Positions 1-7,583 of a DNA stretch of 64,000 nucleotides are shown here, piece by piece. The translations under genes and the position numbers were made by a program. The notes under the pieces are model-generated. The model was not told the origin of the DNA and ran no database searches. It saw only the letters and a program-made list of their open reading frames with translations. The stretch comes from an uncultured Lachnospiraceae bacterium (GTDB lineage: Bacteria; Bacillota; Clostridia; Lachnospirales; Lachnospiraceae). Every line of letters begins with the position of its first letter. Position 1 is the first letter of the stretch. Location: NCBI GenBank assembly GCA_947564735.1, contig CANOEC010000002.1, positions 124,001 to 188,000 of the forward strand, in the 5' to 3' direction.

Positions 1-187
1 TCTTGACGGCTTCCTCCTGCAAGGCGGATAGCGAGGTGGATTTGTCTTCATTCTGTAAAGAAAAGTCTATTCCCGATGACGGCAGAACAGAACCAATATT
101 CCCAGAAGCATTTACATCAAATCCCGTACCGGAAAAAGTGATAATCGCCGCCATTGCACATGCTGTTATTTTAACATTCTTTTTCAT
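1..187 (-). CDS. Secreted protein, N-terminal part only (runs off the left edge)
   Basis: The start codon at 185-187 (minus strand) is preceded by GAGGTAA. The visible 62 residues begin MKKNVKITACAMAAIITFSG, a typical signal peptide: two lysines, then a hydrophobic stretch, then small residues before VNAS. The following residues are polar and Ser/Gln/Glu rich. The mature domain lies outside the window, so the function cannot be read. The upstream promoter and a possible WalR-type box fit a cell-wall associated secreted enzyme, but this is inference only. Confidence 0.7.
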   Translation of the reverse strand, partial: MKKNVKITACAMAAIITFSGTGFDVNASGNIGSVLPSSGIDFSLQNEDKSTSLSALQEEAVK

Positions 188-200
188 ATGTTACCTCATT

Positions 201-217
201 TGTTACGAAATTGTTAC
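201..217. promoter_or_regulatory. WalR-like direct repeat in the 5' leader
   Basis: Two TGTTAC hexamers (201-206 and 212-217) are separated by 5 bp. This matches the known WalR/YycF recognition pattern TGTWAH-N5-TGTWAH. A third TGTTAC lies at 189-194 with 6 bp spacing. The sites are downstream of the -10 box, where binding would be expected to repress. The match is by eye and short, so it remains a candidate. Confidence 0.4.
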
Positions 218-228
218 ATCTTGGCTAT

Positions 229-257
229 AATATAACATCGAAAAAGGGTTTTGTCAA
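229..257 (-). promoter_or_regulatory. Sigma-A promoter of the secreted-protein gene
   Basis: On the minus strand a perfect -35 TTGACA (252-257) and a -10 TATATT (229-234) are separated by exactly 17 bp. They lie about 45 bp upstream of the start codon at 187. Confidence 0.75.
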
Positions 258-411
258 CCACAGCATATACTAATAAAACCGCTAATTTACGCAACTTCTT
301 GTATCTTTTTCATAAATTCACAAATATTTCACATCTTTTAAAAAATTAAGCTTCGCTCAATTGCGGGATTATGAGTATTTCCACGAAAAAATCGTCGCAA
401 AATGAGAATGG

Positions 412-1404
412 CTACGCATTCCCGTTCAAGTATCTTTCAATTGAAGCGACTGCGCAGGCGCCATCCGACGCCGCAGTGATAATCTGGCGCACTTGTTTTG
501 TGCGGATATCTCCTGCCGCGAAAATACCCGGCACACTTGTCTTGCAGTCCTCACCCGCTATCACATATCCCGCTTCGCTGCAATCCACAACCTTGCGAAA
601 TGCTTCTGTATTAGGATGCATCCCGACAGCAATGAAGACGCCTTCCACTGCCAGATTCTCCATGGACTGTTCCGCCGCCGTCAACTCAGCACCGGACTGC
701 CCTGCCGCTGTCAGCTCTGCTCCGGACTGCTCCTCCGTTTGTTTTGACGTCCTGCGAAGCGTCACGCCTTCCACCAAATCCGAACCGTAAATGCAATCCA
801 CTACTCTGTTCCAGCACACTTCCACATTCTCACATTGCATCAGCTTATCCTGAAGCCCCTTTGCAGCGCGCAGCCTATCCCGTCTGTGAATCAGATAAAC
901 TTTACGGCACATACGAGACAAATAAATAGCATCCTCCACCGCCACATCTCCTCCGCCGACTACCGCTACGTCTCTCCCTTTGAAAAAAGCGCCGTCGCAT
1001 GTTGCGCAGTAAGATACGCCTTTTCCTTTATATTCGTCCTCCCCCGGCACACCAAGCACAGCGTGCTTTGCACCTGCGGCAAGTATCACCGTTTTTGCCT
1101 CATAACATGCCCCGTCTGCAGTCTTTACAATTTTTGTCTCTCCTTCCACTTCCATCTGCGTGACGACCGCTGTCTTAAATTCCGCCCCTGTCATATCCGC
1201 ATGTTCTTTAAACTTCATTCCCATATCAAACCCGTTCATACCGTGCAGACCCAAATAGTTATCCACCTCGTAGGTATCAAGTATCTGTCCGCCGCTCATA
1301 GGTTTTGCTTCTATCACCAACAATTTCAATCCGGCTCTTTTTCCATAGACTGCAGCCGACAATCCTGCCGGTCCGGAGCCCACTATAATCAGGTCATACA
1401 TCAT
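412..1404 (-). CDS. trxB: Thioredoxin reductase (TrxB) with a repeat insertion
   Basis: Cytosolic FAD/NADPH enzyme that reduces thioredoxin. The N-terminal FAD motif GSGPAG is at residues 9-14, the redox-active CATC is at 133-136, the NADPH-binding GGGDVA is at 150-155, and the C-terminal FAD motif AAGD precedes the VRQI segment. The start at 1404 has AAGGAGT seven bases upstream; an in-frame ATG follows immediately. The protein is 330 residues, about 20 longer than usual. The surplus lies at about 224-248, just before the FAD-domain strand VEGVFIAVGMHPNT, and is a duplicated ten-residue unit (QSGAELTAA type). This is a surface loop in known structures, so activity is probably kept. Confidence 0.93.
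   Translation of the reverse strand: MMYDLIIVGSGPAGLSAAVYGKRAGLKLLVIEAKPMSGGQILDTYEVDNYLGLHGMNGFDMGMKFKEHADMTGAEFKTAVVTQMEVEGETKIVKTADGACYEAKTVILAAGAKHAVLGVPGEDEYKGKGVSYCATCDGAFFKGRDVAVVGGGDVAVEDAIYLSRMCRKVYLIHRRDRLRAAKGLQDKLMQCENVEVCWNRVVDCIYGSDLVEGVTLRRTSKQTEEQSGAELTAAGQSGAELTAAEQSMENLAVEGVFIAVGMHPNTEAFRKVVDCSEAGYVIAGEDCKTSVPGIFAAGDIRTKQVRQIITAASDGACAVASIERYLNGNA
674..733 (-). repeat. Two tandem 30-bp units inside trxB
   Basis: Units 674-703 and 704-733 each encode GQSGAELTAA or a close variant in frame. They differ mostly at synonymous positions. A partial third unit (665-673, encoding EQS) follows. Confidence 0.8.
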
Positions 1405-1470
1405 CCCATCACTCCTTCACATACTTTCCATCGGTTATACTTTGCATTATTTGGTTCTTTCTATTAAAAT

Positions 1471-1698
1471 ATAAGAAAATCTGCTTCGCAGATTATCTTG
1501 AGAAGAACCTTCGGTTCTTCCACGCTTTACCGGAACTTCCCGCACCATAAGAAAATCTGCTTCGCAGATTATCTTGAGAAGAGCCTTCGGTTCTTCCACG
1601 CTTTACCGGAACTTCCCGCACCATAAGAAAATCTGCTTCGCAGATTATCTTGAGAAGAGCCTTCGGTTCTTCCACGCTTTGGCGGAACTTCCCGCACC
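1471..1698. repeat. Three tandem 76-bp copies of a double-hairpin intergenic element
   Basis: Copies at 1471-1546, 1547-1622 and 1623-1698 are nearly identical. Each contains the hairpin AATCTGC-TTC-GCAGATT and a second, GAAGARCC-TTC-GGTTCTTC. In copies 2 and 3 the A to G change still pairs as G-U in RNA. The third copy differs at TTGGCGG against TTACCGG. The element fills the whole gap between the divergent trxB and SDR genes and encodes nothing convincing. Confidence 0.85.
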
Positions 1699-1729
1699 AT
1701 AAAGTATTATAACACAAAAGGGGAATCCT

Positions 1730-2473
1730 ATGAACGCAGAAACTATCTCTTACAAACCAAAGCACGCACTTGTCACCGGCGCATCCTGTGGAATCGGTTA
1801 TGCCATCGCGCAAAGGCTGGCAGCGGAAGGATATCATCTGTATCTGACCTGTCGTCATTCCGGCAGGCTGTTATCCGAAACCGCAGAACATCTTGCAGCG
1901 CAGTATCATATTGCCTGTACGCCTTTTGAGGCGGATATGGGCAGCCCCGGTGACGTGGAAGGAATCTTTTGCGAAATTCCTTCACTTGACCTGCTCGTCA
2001 ACAATGCCGGCGTCTCTTATGTAGGACTGCTCCACGAAATGACGCTCGCTGACTGGCATGAAGTGATGCATACGAACTTAGACGCCCTCTTCTACACATG
2101 CAAAAACGCCATACCGCTGATGCTGCGAAACCACAGTGGAAAAATTATCAATATTTCTTCCGTATGGGGCAATGTGGGCGCTTCTATGGAAACTGCCTAT
2201 TCCGCTTCCAAGGGCGGCGTAAACAGCTTTACCAAAGCGCTTGCCAAAGAGCTTGCACCCAGCGGCATTCAAGTCAATGCGATTGCCTGCGGCGTCATTG
2301 ATACCCGCATGAACCAAGGTTTTTCCGCCGAAGCGATGGAACAGCTAAAAAGCGAAATACCGGCTGACCGGATAGGCACCCCCGAAGAAGTGGCACAAAT
2401 GCTCATCTCGCTTCTTCAGGCACCGGATTATCTGACCGGACAAGTCATAACAATGGACGGAGGGTGGACATAG
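1730..2473 (+). CDS. SDR-family oxidoreductase, probably EF-P 5-aminopentanone reductase (YmfI-like)
   Basis: A 247-residue short-chain dehydrogenase. Visible are the nucleotide motif TGASCGIG (16-23), NNAG (91-94), N116, and the catalytic S144, Y157 and K161. The stretch KIINISSVWGNVGAS followed by AYSASKGGVN is characteristic of the YmfI-type reductases that finish the EF-P lysine modification in Firmicutes. A generic FabG/3-oxoacyl reductase role cannot be excluded. There is no fatty-acid gene next to it, which argues against FabG. It is a single-gene unit ended by a terminator that overlaps its stop codon. Confidence 0.75.
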   Translation: MNAETISYKPKHALVTGASCGIGYAIAQRLAAEGYHLYLTCRHSGRLLSETAEHLAAQYHIACTPFEADMGSPGDVEGIFCEIPSLDLLVNNAGVSYVGLLHEMTLADWHEVMHTNLDALFYTCKNAIPLMLRNHSGKIINISSVWGNVGASMETAYSASKGGVNSFTKALAKELAPSGIQVNAIACGVIDTRMNQGFSAEAMEQLKSEIPADRIGTPEEVAQMLISLLQAPDYLTGQVITMDGGWT

Positions 2474-2497
2474 CCATAATGCTGTCCACCCTCTTTT
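2460..2497 (+). terminator. Rho-independent terminator overlapping the SDR stop codon
   Basis: A perfect 11-bp stem, GAGGGTGGACA (2460-2470) with TGTCCACCCTC (2483-2493), encloses a 12-nt loop and is followed by TTTTCC. The 5' arm is the coding sequence of the last residues of the SDR protein, and the stop codon TAG lies in the loop. Confidence 0.85.
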
Positions 2498-2542
2498 CCT
2501 TGTTGTTTATGTTGTTTACTACTGCTCCTGTCCCCGAATGCC

Positions 2543-5275
2543 TTACCGGGTCTTCCTTTGCTTCTCCCAGTCATCTATAATGGTCTCGCACTGGTCAACA
2601 TCCATCTCATCTGCAGCCTCTTTCAATTTCTCAAAAATCTCCTGCTGCCACTCATCATAATGGTATTGATCCATCTCACGGATGACTTCCTCCATCGCAT
2701 CCATATCCAAATCTTCCACAGCATCTCTGATCTTGCCAAAGCAGCTTTCCAGTGCGGTATCGGAAAATTCCTTCTTTTCTCCGCTCTCCTCCTCTTCCTG
2801 ACAGAAGGGCGCCAGCACTTCAAGATAACCGTGATACTGTTCCAGCATTTCGTCCGTACATCTATGTATCGTCTCGGCATCTCTTGCATTACCTGCCTTC
2901 TCCAGCAATGCCGCCTTGTCTGACAGAGCAATGGCGCCTATCTGCTTGGAGGAATTTTTTAACGCATGAACCTCAATCGTGTAACCCGTCCAGTCCTCTG
3001 CCTCCTCCAGAACCTTAATCTGATGTACTTTTTTCTCTATACTGTAATAAAATACCTTTAAAACCTTCCAGAACAAATCCTCGCTGACAAGAAATTCCAT
3101 GGCAAATTTCACGTTCAAATCACCGACCACAATCTGCTCTGCTTCCTTGATATTCTTGTCCGTGGTCATCGTATTGTATGCCTTCTGGATTTTCTCAACC
3201 GGCAGCCACTGTCTTACTTTGGCGGCAAGCATCCTAAGCTCAATCGGCTTTGCCACGAAATCGTTCATGCCCTCCCGGCAGAACATTTCTTTCGTTCCCT
3301 CCACGGCATTTGCCGTAAGCGCGATAATCGGAACATCATTGTACTCCGGATGGAAACGTCTGATGATATGCGTTGTCTCCACTCCATCCAGTTCAGGCAT
3401 CATATGATCCATGAACACAATATCATAGTGCACCTTGGATATCATTTCTATTGCTTCCTTGCCTCCGGTCACCGTCTCCACCTCCATCTTAAGAGGCTCA
3501 AGCAGTCCCTCTGCCACCGTCAGGTTCACTGCATTATCGTCTACAATAAGAATCTTTGCATCCGGAGCAATGAAATCAAATTCCTTTTCATCCGTATCAT
3601 CGTCAAAATGCAGTTCTTCTCCGTTTAATACCATCGCAATATTCAATGCAAACAACGGCTTTCTGAGCATGAGTAGATTCGGAATCTCATATTGCACACG
3701 ATCATAAAAATCAAGAATCAGAACTGCCGTCAGCTTGGGATGACTCTTAACATATTCTTCTACCCTGCCTTGAAACAGAGGAAGTTCTATGAAAAGAAAT
3801 ACTTTATCATGATCTGGAAGCGTATCAAGTTCTTTTGCCGACAGCACTCTGACATCCTTGACTCCCAGTCTGGCTGCATCGGCGCATAAACTATCCCGAA
3901 CAATCGGATGGGAAATCACACCCGCAATGGTCATCTTCTCCGGTTCCTTAATCTGTATGCTGGGTGTATCATCCACAATCCTCTGCGGAAGCACACAACT
4001 GAACTTACTTCCCTTACCATACTCGCTTTCCACCCATATGCTTCCATTCATTAAAGTGATAAGTCTCTTGGAAATTGCAAGCCCCAGACCCGTTCCTTCA
4101 ATATTACGGTTTCTTTTACTATCGACCTGCTGGAAAGACTGGAACAATTTGTCCATATCTTCTTTCTTGATACCGATTCCCGTGTCTTCCACGCTAATCT
4201 GAAGCCTTATTTCATCAGGAGTCATCTTGGAATATTCCAGCCGCATCGTAACTTTACCCTGCATGGTAAATTTCGCCGCATTATTGGCAAGATTTAACAA
4301 CACCTGCTTGATTCTGATATTGTCGCCCCACAATTTGTTTGGAAGATTCGGCGCCACATCGAGCACCAGTTCCACATCCTTATCCTTCAATCTTGTGGTA
4401 ACAATGTTGGCAACATCGTACAATACGGACATCGGCTCGTAATCCACCTCCGTAATATCCATTTTGCCCGACTCTATCTTGGAGAAATCCAGAATATCGT
4501 TGATAATCTTAAGTAACGATTTTCCTGCCTCCTTAATCTGTCCTATGTAATCTCTCGCCGCCTGCGGAAGTTCTTCCCTTAACGCCATCTCCGCCATCCC
4601 GATTACCGCATTCATAGGAGTCCTAATTTCATGACTCATATTCGCAAGGAAATCGGATTTCATATTTTCCGACCGCTCAAGCTGCTCATAGGACTTATAC
4701 ACAAGCTCCAAGTTTGCCTTCATGTTATCATTTACCTGATAAACGCGATATTTATTATATGCCATATCAGATATAACATCCGCGACCGTATATAAAAATT
4801 TTGCCGCATTGTCAATAGGCCTCTGCTCCAGAATAGGGATTCTGCCTGCTGCCTCTACATATTCTTCTTCATCAACCCCTATTTCCTTCGCGGTTTTTCT
4901 CACACGTTCCATATCTATCGGCTCAAGAAGCACCTGTCCGCCGACAAAACAACCCACCAGCTCGCCATCAGCCATAATCGGTGCGGCATAATTCATCAGC
5001 CCTGCATGGCAGGAATAAATAACCGACTTGCCACTTTCAAGTGCAAGCTCAGCGCCGTTTCTGTCACACTGTTCACAACGCGCGCATCCTATCATAGAAG
5101 ACCTCGTATACTTCATACAAAAATCGGAAAAATTAGACCCTTTTGTCACAGCCACGCCATTTATATCCGTCGTCAGCGCCGCCATGCCGGTCATATCTGC
5201 AAAACTGTCCTGTATCTTTTGCAGCATGCTCACATCAATTAAGTCTGTCAATTTCAATTTGCGTTCCATATCCAT
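2543..5275 (-). CDS. Hybrid sensor histidine kinase: PocR, HisKA, HATPase, receiver, HPt
   Basis: A 910-residue cytoplasmic phosphorelay kinase with no membrane segment. Residues about 10-170 form a PocR-type ligand domain with the cysteine cluster CARCEQC (64-70) and C89. A short coiled coil leads to HisKA with SHEIRTP (H215). HATPase motifs follow: NLANN (328-332), DTGIG (364-368) and GTGLGLA (394-400). Residues about 448-550 look like a degenerate receiver. A true receiver follows at 573-690 (DD579-580, phospho-Asp D623, K676), then an HPt domain with H770. The PocR family senses small hydrocarbon-type ligands or redox state. It lies 46 bp downstream of the response-regulator gene, so the two form one operon. 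Confidence 0.9.
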   Translation of the reverse strand: MDMERKLKLTDLIDVSMLQKIQDSFADMTGMAALTTDINGVAVTKGSNFSDFCMKYTRSSMIGCARCEQCDRNGAELALESGKSVIYSCHAGLMNYAAPIMADGELVGCFVGGQVLLEPIDMERVRKTAKEIGVDEEEYVEAAGRIPILEQRPIDNAAKFLYTVADVISDMAYNKYRVYQVNDNMKANLELVYKSYEQLERSENMKSDFLANMSHEIRTPMNAVIGMAEMALREELPQAARDYIGQIKEAGKSLLKIINDILDFSKIESGKMDITEVDYEPMSVLYDVANIVTTRLKDKDVELVLDVAPNLPNKLWGDNIRIKQVLLNLANNAAKFTMQGKVTMRLEYSKMTPDEIRLQISVEDTGIGIKKEDMDKLFQSFQQVDSKRNRNIEGTGLGLAISKRLITLMNGSIWVESEYGKGSKFSCVLPQRIVDDTPSIQIKEPEKMTIAGVISHPIVRDSLCADAARLGVKDVRVLSAKELDTLPDHDKVFLFIELPLFQGRVEEYVKSHPKLTAVLILDFYDRVQYEIPNLLMLRKPLFALNIAMVLNGEELHFDDDTDEKEFDFIAPDAKILIVDDNAVNLTVAEGLLEPLKMEVETVTGGKEAIEMISKVHYDIVFMDHMMPELDGVETTHIIRRFHPEYNDVPIIALTANAVEGTKEMFCREGMNDFVAKPIELRMLAAKVRQWLPVEKIQKAYNTMTTDKNIKEAEQIVVGDLNVKFAMEFLVSEDLFWKVLKVFYYSIEKKVHQIKVLEEAEDWTGYTIEVHALKNSSKQIGAIALSDKAALLEKAGNARDAETIHRCTDEMLEQYHGYLEVLAPFCQEEEESGEKKEFSDTALESCFGKIRDAVEDLDMDAMEEVIREMDQYHYDEWQQEIFEKLKEAADEMDVDQCETIIDDWEKQRKTR

Positions 5276-5321
5276 AAGTCAATCCTCTTTCTATGTATAT
5301 GCTGTAAACTATAATGATACC

Positions 5322-6161
5322 TTATCCGATTTCTTTTGCAATCGTTTCAAGCAGTTTTTCACGATCCACAGGCTTCAGAAGATAATTCTGCGGTTTTAGC
5401 GCAAGCGCTTCCTTAATCTTCTTTGTCTCCGTAACACCGGTTAAAAAAATCACCGGTATGTCTTTCGTTGCATCGGAAGAACGCAGTTTCTCCAAGACAG
5501 CGGGCCCGCTTTCATCCGGCATCTCATAATCAAGAAGAATCAGATCCGTCTTCTTTCTCTCCAAGAATTTCAACGCAATCTTGCCGCTTACGGCAGTCGC
5601 CACATCATACTTCCCGTGCAGATGCTCTTTGATAACCTTGAGCATCATCGAATTATCATCTACTACAAGGACATGTCTGCGCTGCAGGGATTGCGGATTC
5701 GACTGTTGCTCAGGCTCTTCCACCACCGCTTTCTCCTCACTTTTTGCCGCCTCCGCAGCAGCCTGCTGCGTATCCATCACTTCCATAAACTTTCTCTCTT
5801 TTAGAAGCGATATAATCCTTTCCTGAATAACGCCTACGGACAGCGGACGATACAACGTCAGATTCGCCGTATTCACCGCAATCTTCTCGAACATATCACA
5901 ATCTTCCTTCAACCCGATTACCACAAGCGGAATGTTTGCCTGCGACAAGCGGAACTTAAGATTCGCGATCTGCACAATATCATCCCTTGATTCATTATAT
6001 AAGCAATATACAAAAACATCCGGTGCAAAATAAGTTACATGCCTGATAATATCTTCATAACGGACAGATGTGGTCATAACTTCAAAGTTTTCAGTCATCT
6101 GCATAAAAAAATCATCAATGGCAGTATCATTCTTCCCCGTCAATAGAACCTTGTACTTCAT
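5322..6161 (-). CDS. Response regulator with pseudo-receiver plus CheY-like receiver
   Basis: A 279-residue protein. The N-terminal 120 residues have a receiver-like alternation of strands and helices but lack the Asp pair. An Ala/Glu-rich linker (about 130-160) follows. The C-terminal receiver has DD at 168-169, phospho-acceptor D211 in LILLDYEMP, T241 and K263. There is no DNA-binding output domain. It probably works as a phospho-intermediate or protein-interaction module with the downstream hybrid kinase. The start at 6161 has AGGGGG upstream. Confidence 0.85.
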   Translation of the reverse strand: MKYKVLLTGKNDTAIDDFFMQMTENFEVMTTSVRYEDIIRHVTYFAPDVFVYCLYNESRDDIVQIANLKFRLSQANIPLVVIGLKEDCDMFEKIAVNTANLTLYRPLSVGVIQERIISLLKERKFMEVMDTQQAAAEAAKSEEKAVVEEPEQQSNPQSLQRRHVLVVDDNSMMLKVIKEHLHGKYDVATAVSGKIALKFLERKKTDLILLDYEMPDESGPAVLEKLRSSDATKDIPVIFLTGVTETKKIKEALALKPQNYLLKPVDREKLLETIAKEIG

Positions 6162-6194
6162 TGTAATCCCCCTTATGTATTTGATTATTCAGAA

Positions 6195-6222
6195 CAACAT
6201 ATTCTTCTCCCATAATATGTTG
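6195..6222. promoter_or_regulatory. Inverted repeat upstream of the two-component operon
   Basis: CAACATATT (6195-6203) and AATATGTTG (6214-6222) form a perfect 9-bp inverted repeat with a 10-bp spacer, about 35 bp upstream of the response-regulator start. No T-run follows, so an operator is more likely than a terminator. The rest of 6162-6480 is AT-rich and I see no gene in it. Confidence 0.35.
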
Positions 6223-6480
6223 AAAAAGAAACTACTTGGTAATAGTTTACCATGATAAAGAAAAACATTCAAGAAGGGCTATCATATGCATTTGATTTCA
6301 TTTTACTTTTTGGTTTATGGGGAATGCTATCCTCTCCCATCACAGCAAGGAATATGACACAGATAACTAACGCAGCCGCCATCAGCCTGCGTAATCGCAT
6401 CTATGCTATTAAACTATTCCGCTTTTCAAAATTGTTTTATCGTTATGCTGCCACTCTTTTAATGTTATATTCATTGTTTT

Positions 6481-7503
6481 TCACTTCAATACATACAATG
6501 CTGTTACAATACATACATTTATTCCAATTACAATCATATGCTTTTTCCATGTCAGCCTTAAATATCCGACAAATTCCCGGATAAAAGCATTTAGTGTAAA
6601 ATACCATTTTGTTTTTGCACCAAAACCCACACATCTTATTCCCTGCCGCTTTGCCAGTATTAGCGCCCTTAGTATATGATAAGCGGTTGTGACAATAACA
6701 ATTTGTGGATTCTGTTTATTCATCAGTTCCCTTGAAAACCGCAGGTTCTCCTCTGTGGATACAGATTTCTGTTCCATAATGATTTTTTCCGCACCTACCC
6801 CCTTATCAAGCGCATATTCTGCCATAGCTTTACTTTCCGGAATATCCTCTCCCGAACCTTGCCCGCCAGACATAATCAGTACAGCATTTGGATTATAACG
6901 CAGCAATTCAATTCCTTTTTCAATCCGCGCCGCAAGTAATGGTGTCACCTTACTCCCAATAATTCCTGCCCCCAACACAATAATGTAATCTGCGTTTCTT
7001 TTCTTTTTTAGGTGAAAAAGATTGAATACTGCGGAAAGTGAATACACTGACAGCAGCGATAATACATATACTGCTATGCAACTGATAATTGTATAGAGCG
7101 TTGTACTCAATCTATTCTTACCTAAATTTCCAATTACTGGCCAGATCACAAGATAAATACATAACAGAACAGAAAACAACATCGACAATAAATTTGTCGG
7201 TTTTATTCCTTCATGTCTAATAACTTTTACCCCTTCTATAAAAAACACAAGCATCAGAATTGCCGGAAACAAAACAACACCGCCTACCGCCAAAACACAC
7301 ATAACAATCAGTATTCCAATCACGAAATCATGTGCTGCCAGCCATTCTGAACATTGGTATAAGACAAATAACAGAAATACCGACAGACATACCATCATAA
7401 TCAAAAATGAGGCGCCACTCCACAATGTTCTGGAATCATGCAGCATAATCCCCGCAAATATGCAGACCGAAATAAAAAATATAAGAAATGTAAACTGCCA
7501 CAT
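6481..7503 (-). CDS. YdcF/ElyC-family (DUF218) membrane protein
   Basis: About 340 residues from the ATG at 7503, chosen because AGAGGAGG lies five bases upstream. A longer reading from GTG at 7587 has no Shine-Dalgarno sequence. The N-terminal half holds five or six hydrophobic segments. The C-terminal half is a DUF218 domain: YIIVLGAGI, the MSGGQGSGE loop, SKAMAEYA, and the STEENLRFS and VTTAYHILRA motifs. Relatives such as SanA and ElyC act in envelope polysaccharide metabolism, but the exact reaction is unknown. It lies 80 bp downstream of the ABC permease and is probably co-transcribed with it. Confidence 0.8.
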   Translation of the reverse strand: MWQFTFLIFFISVCIFAGIMLHDSRTLWSGASFLIMMVCLSVFLLFVLYQCSEWLAAHDFVIGILIVMCVLAVGGVVLFPAILMLVFFIEGVKVIRHEGIKPTNLLSMLFSVLLCIYLVIWPVIGNLGKNRLSTTLYTIISCIAVYVLSLLSVYSLSAVFNLFHLKKKRNADYIIVLGAGIIGSKVTPLLAARIEKGIELLRYNPNAVLIMSGGQGSGEDIPESKAMAEYALDKGVGAEKIIMEQKSVSTEENLRFSRELMNKQNPQIVIVTTAYHILRALILAKRQGIRCVGFGAKTKWYFTLNAFIREFVGYLRLTWKKHMIVIGINVCIVTALYVLK

Positions 7504-7583
7504 ACAGCCTCCTCTTTCTTTTTCTGCTGCACGGCGGCTTTTTCCTTTTCCGTCGTGCAGCTGATTTTCATCATTTTTTCCTA

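Noticed and set aside
1471-1698. Possible CRISPR array
   Set aside because: The units abut each other with no unique spacers, the 76-bp period is one whole repeat, and no cas gene is near.
6252-6584. Plus-strand gene of 110 codons between the response regulator and the YdcF gene
   Set aside because: It overlaps the real minus-strand YdcF gene, lacks a good binding site, and its composition is that of an antisense frame.
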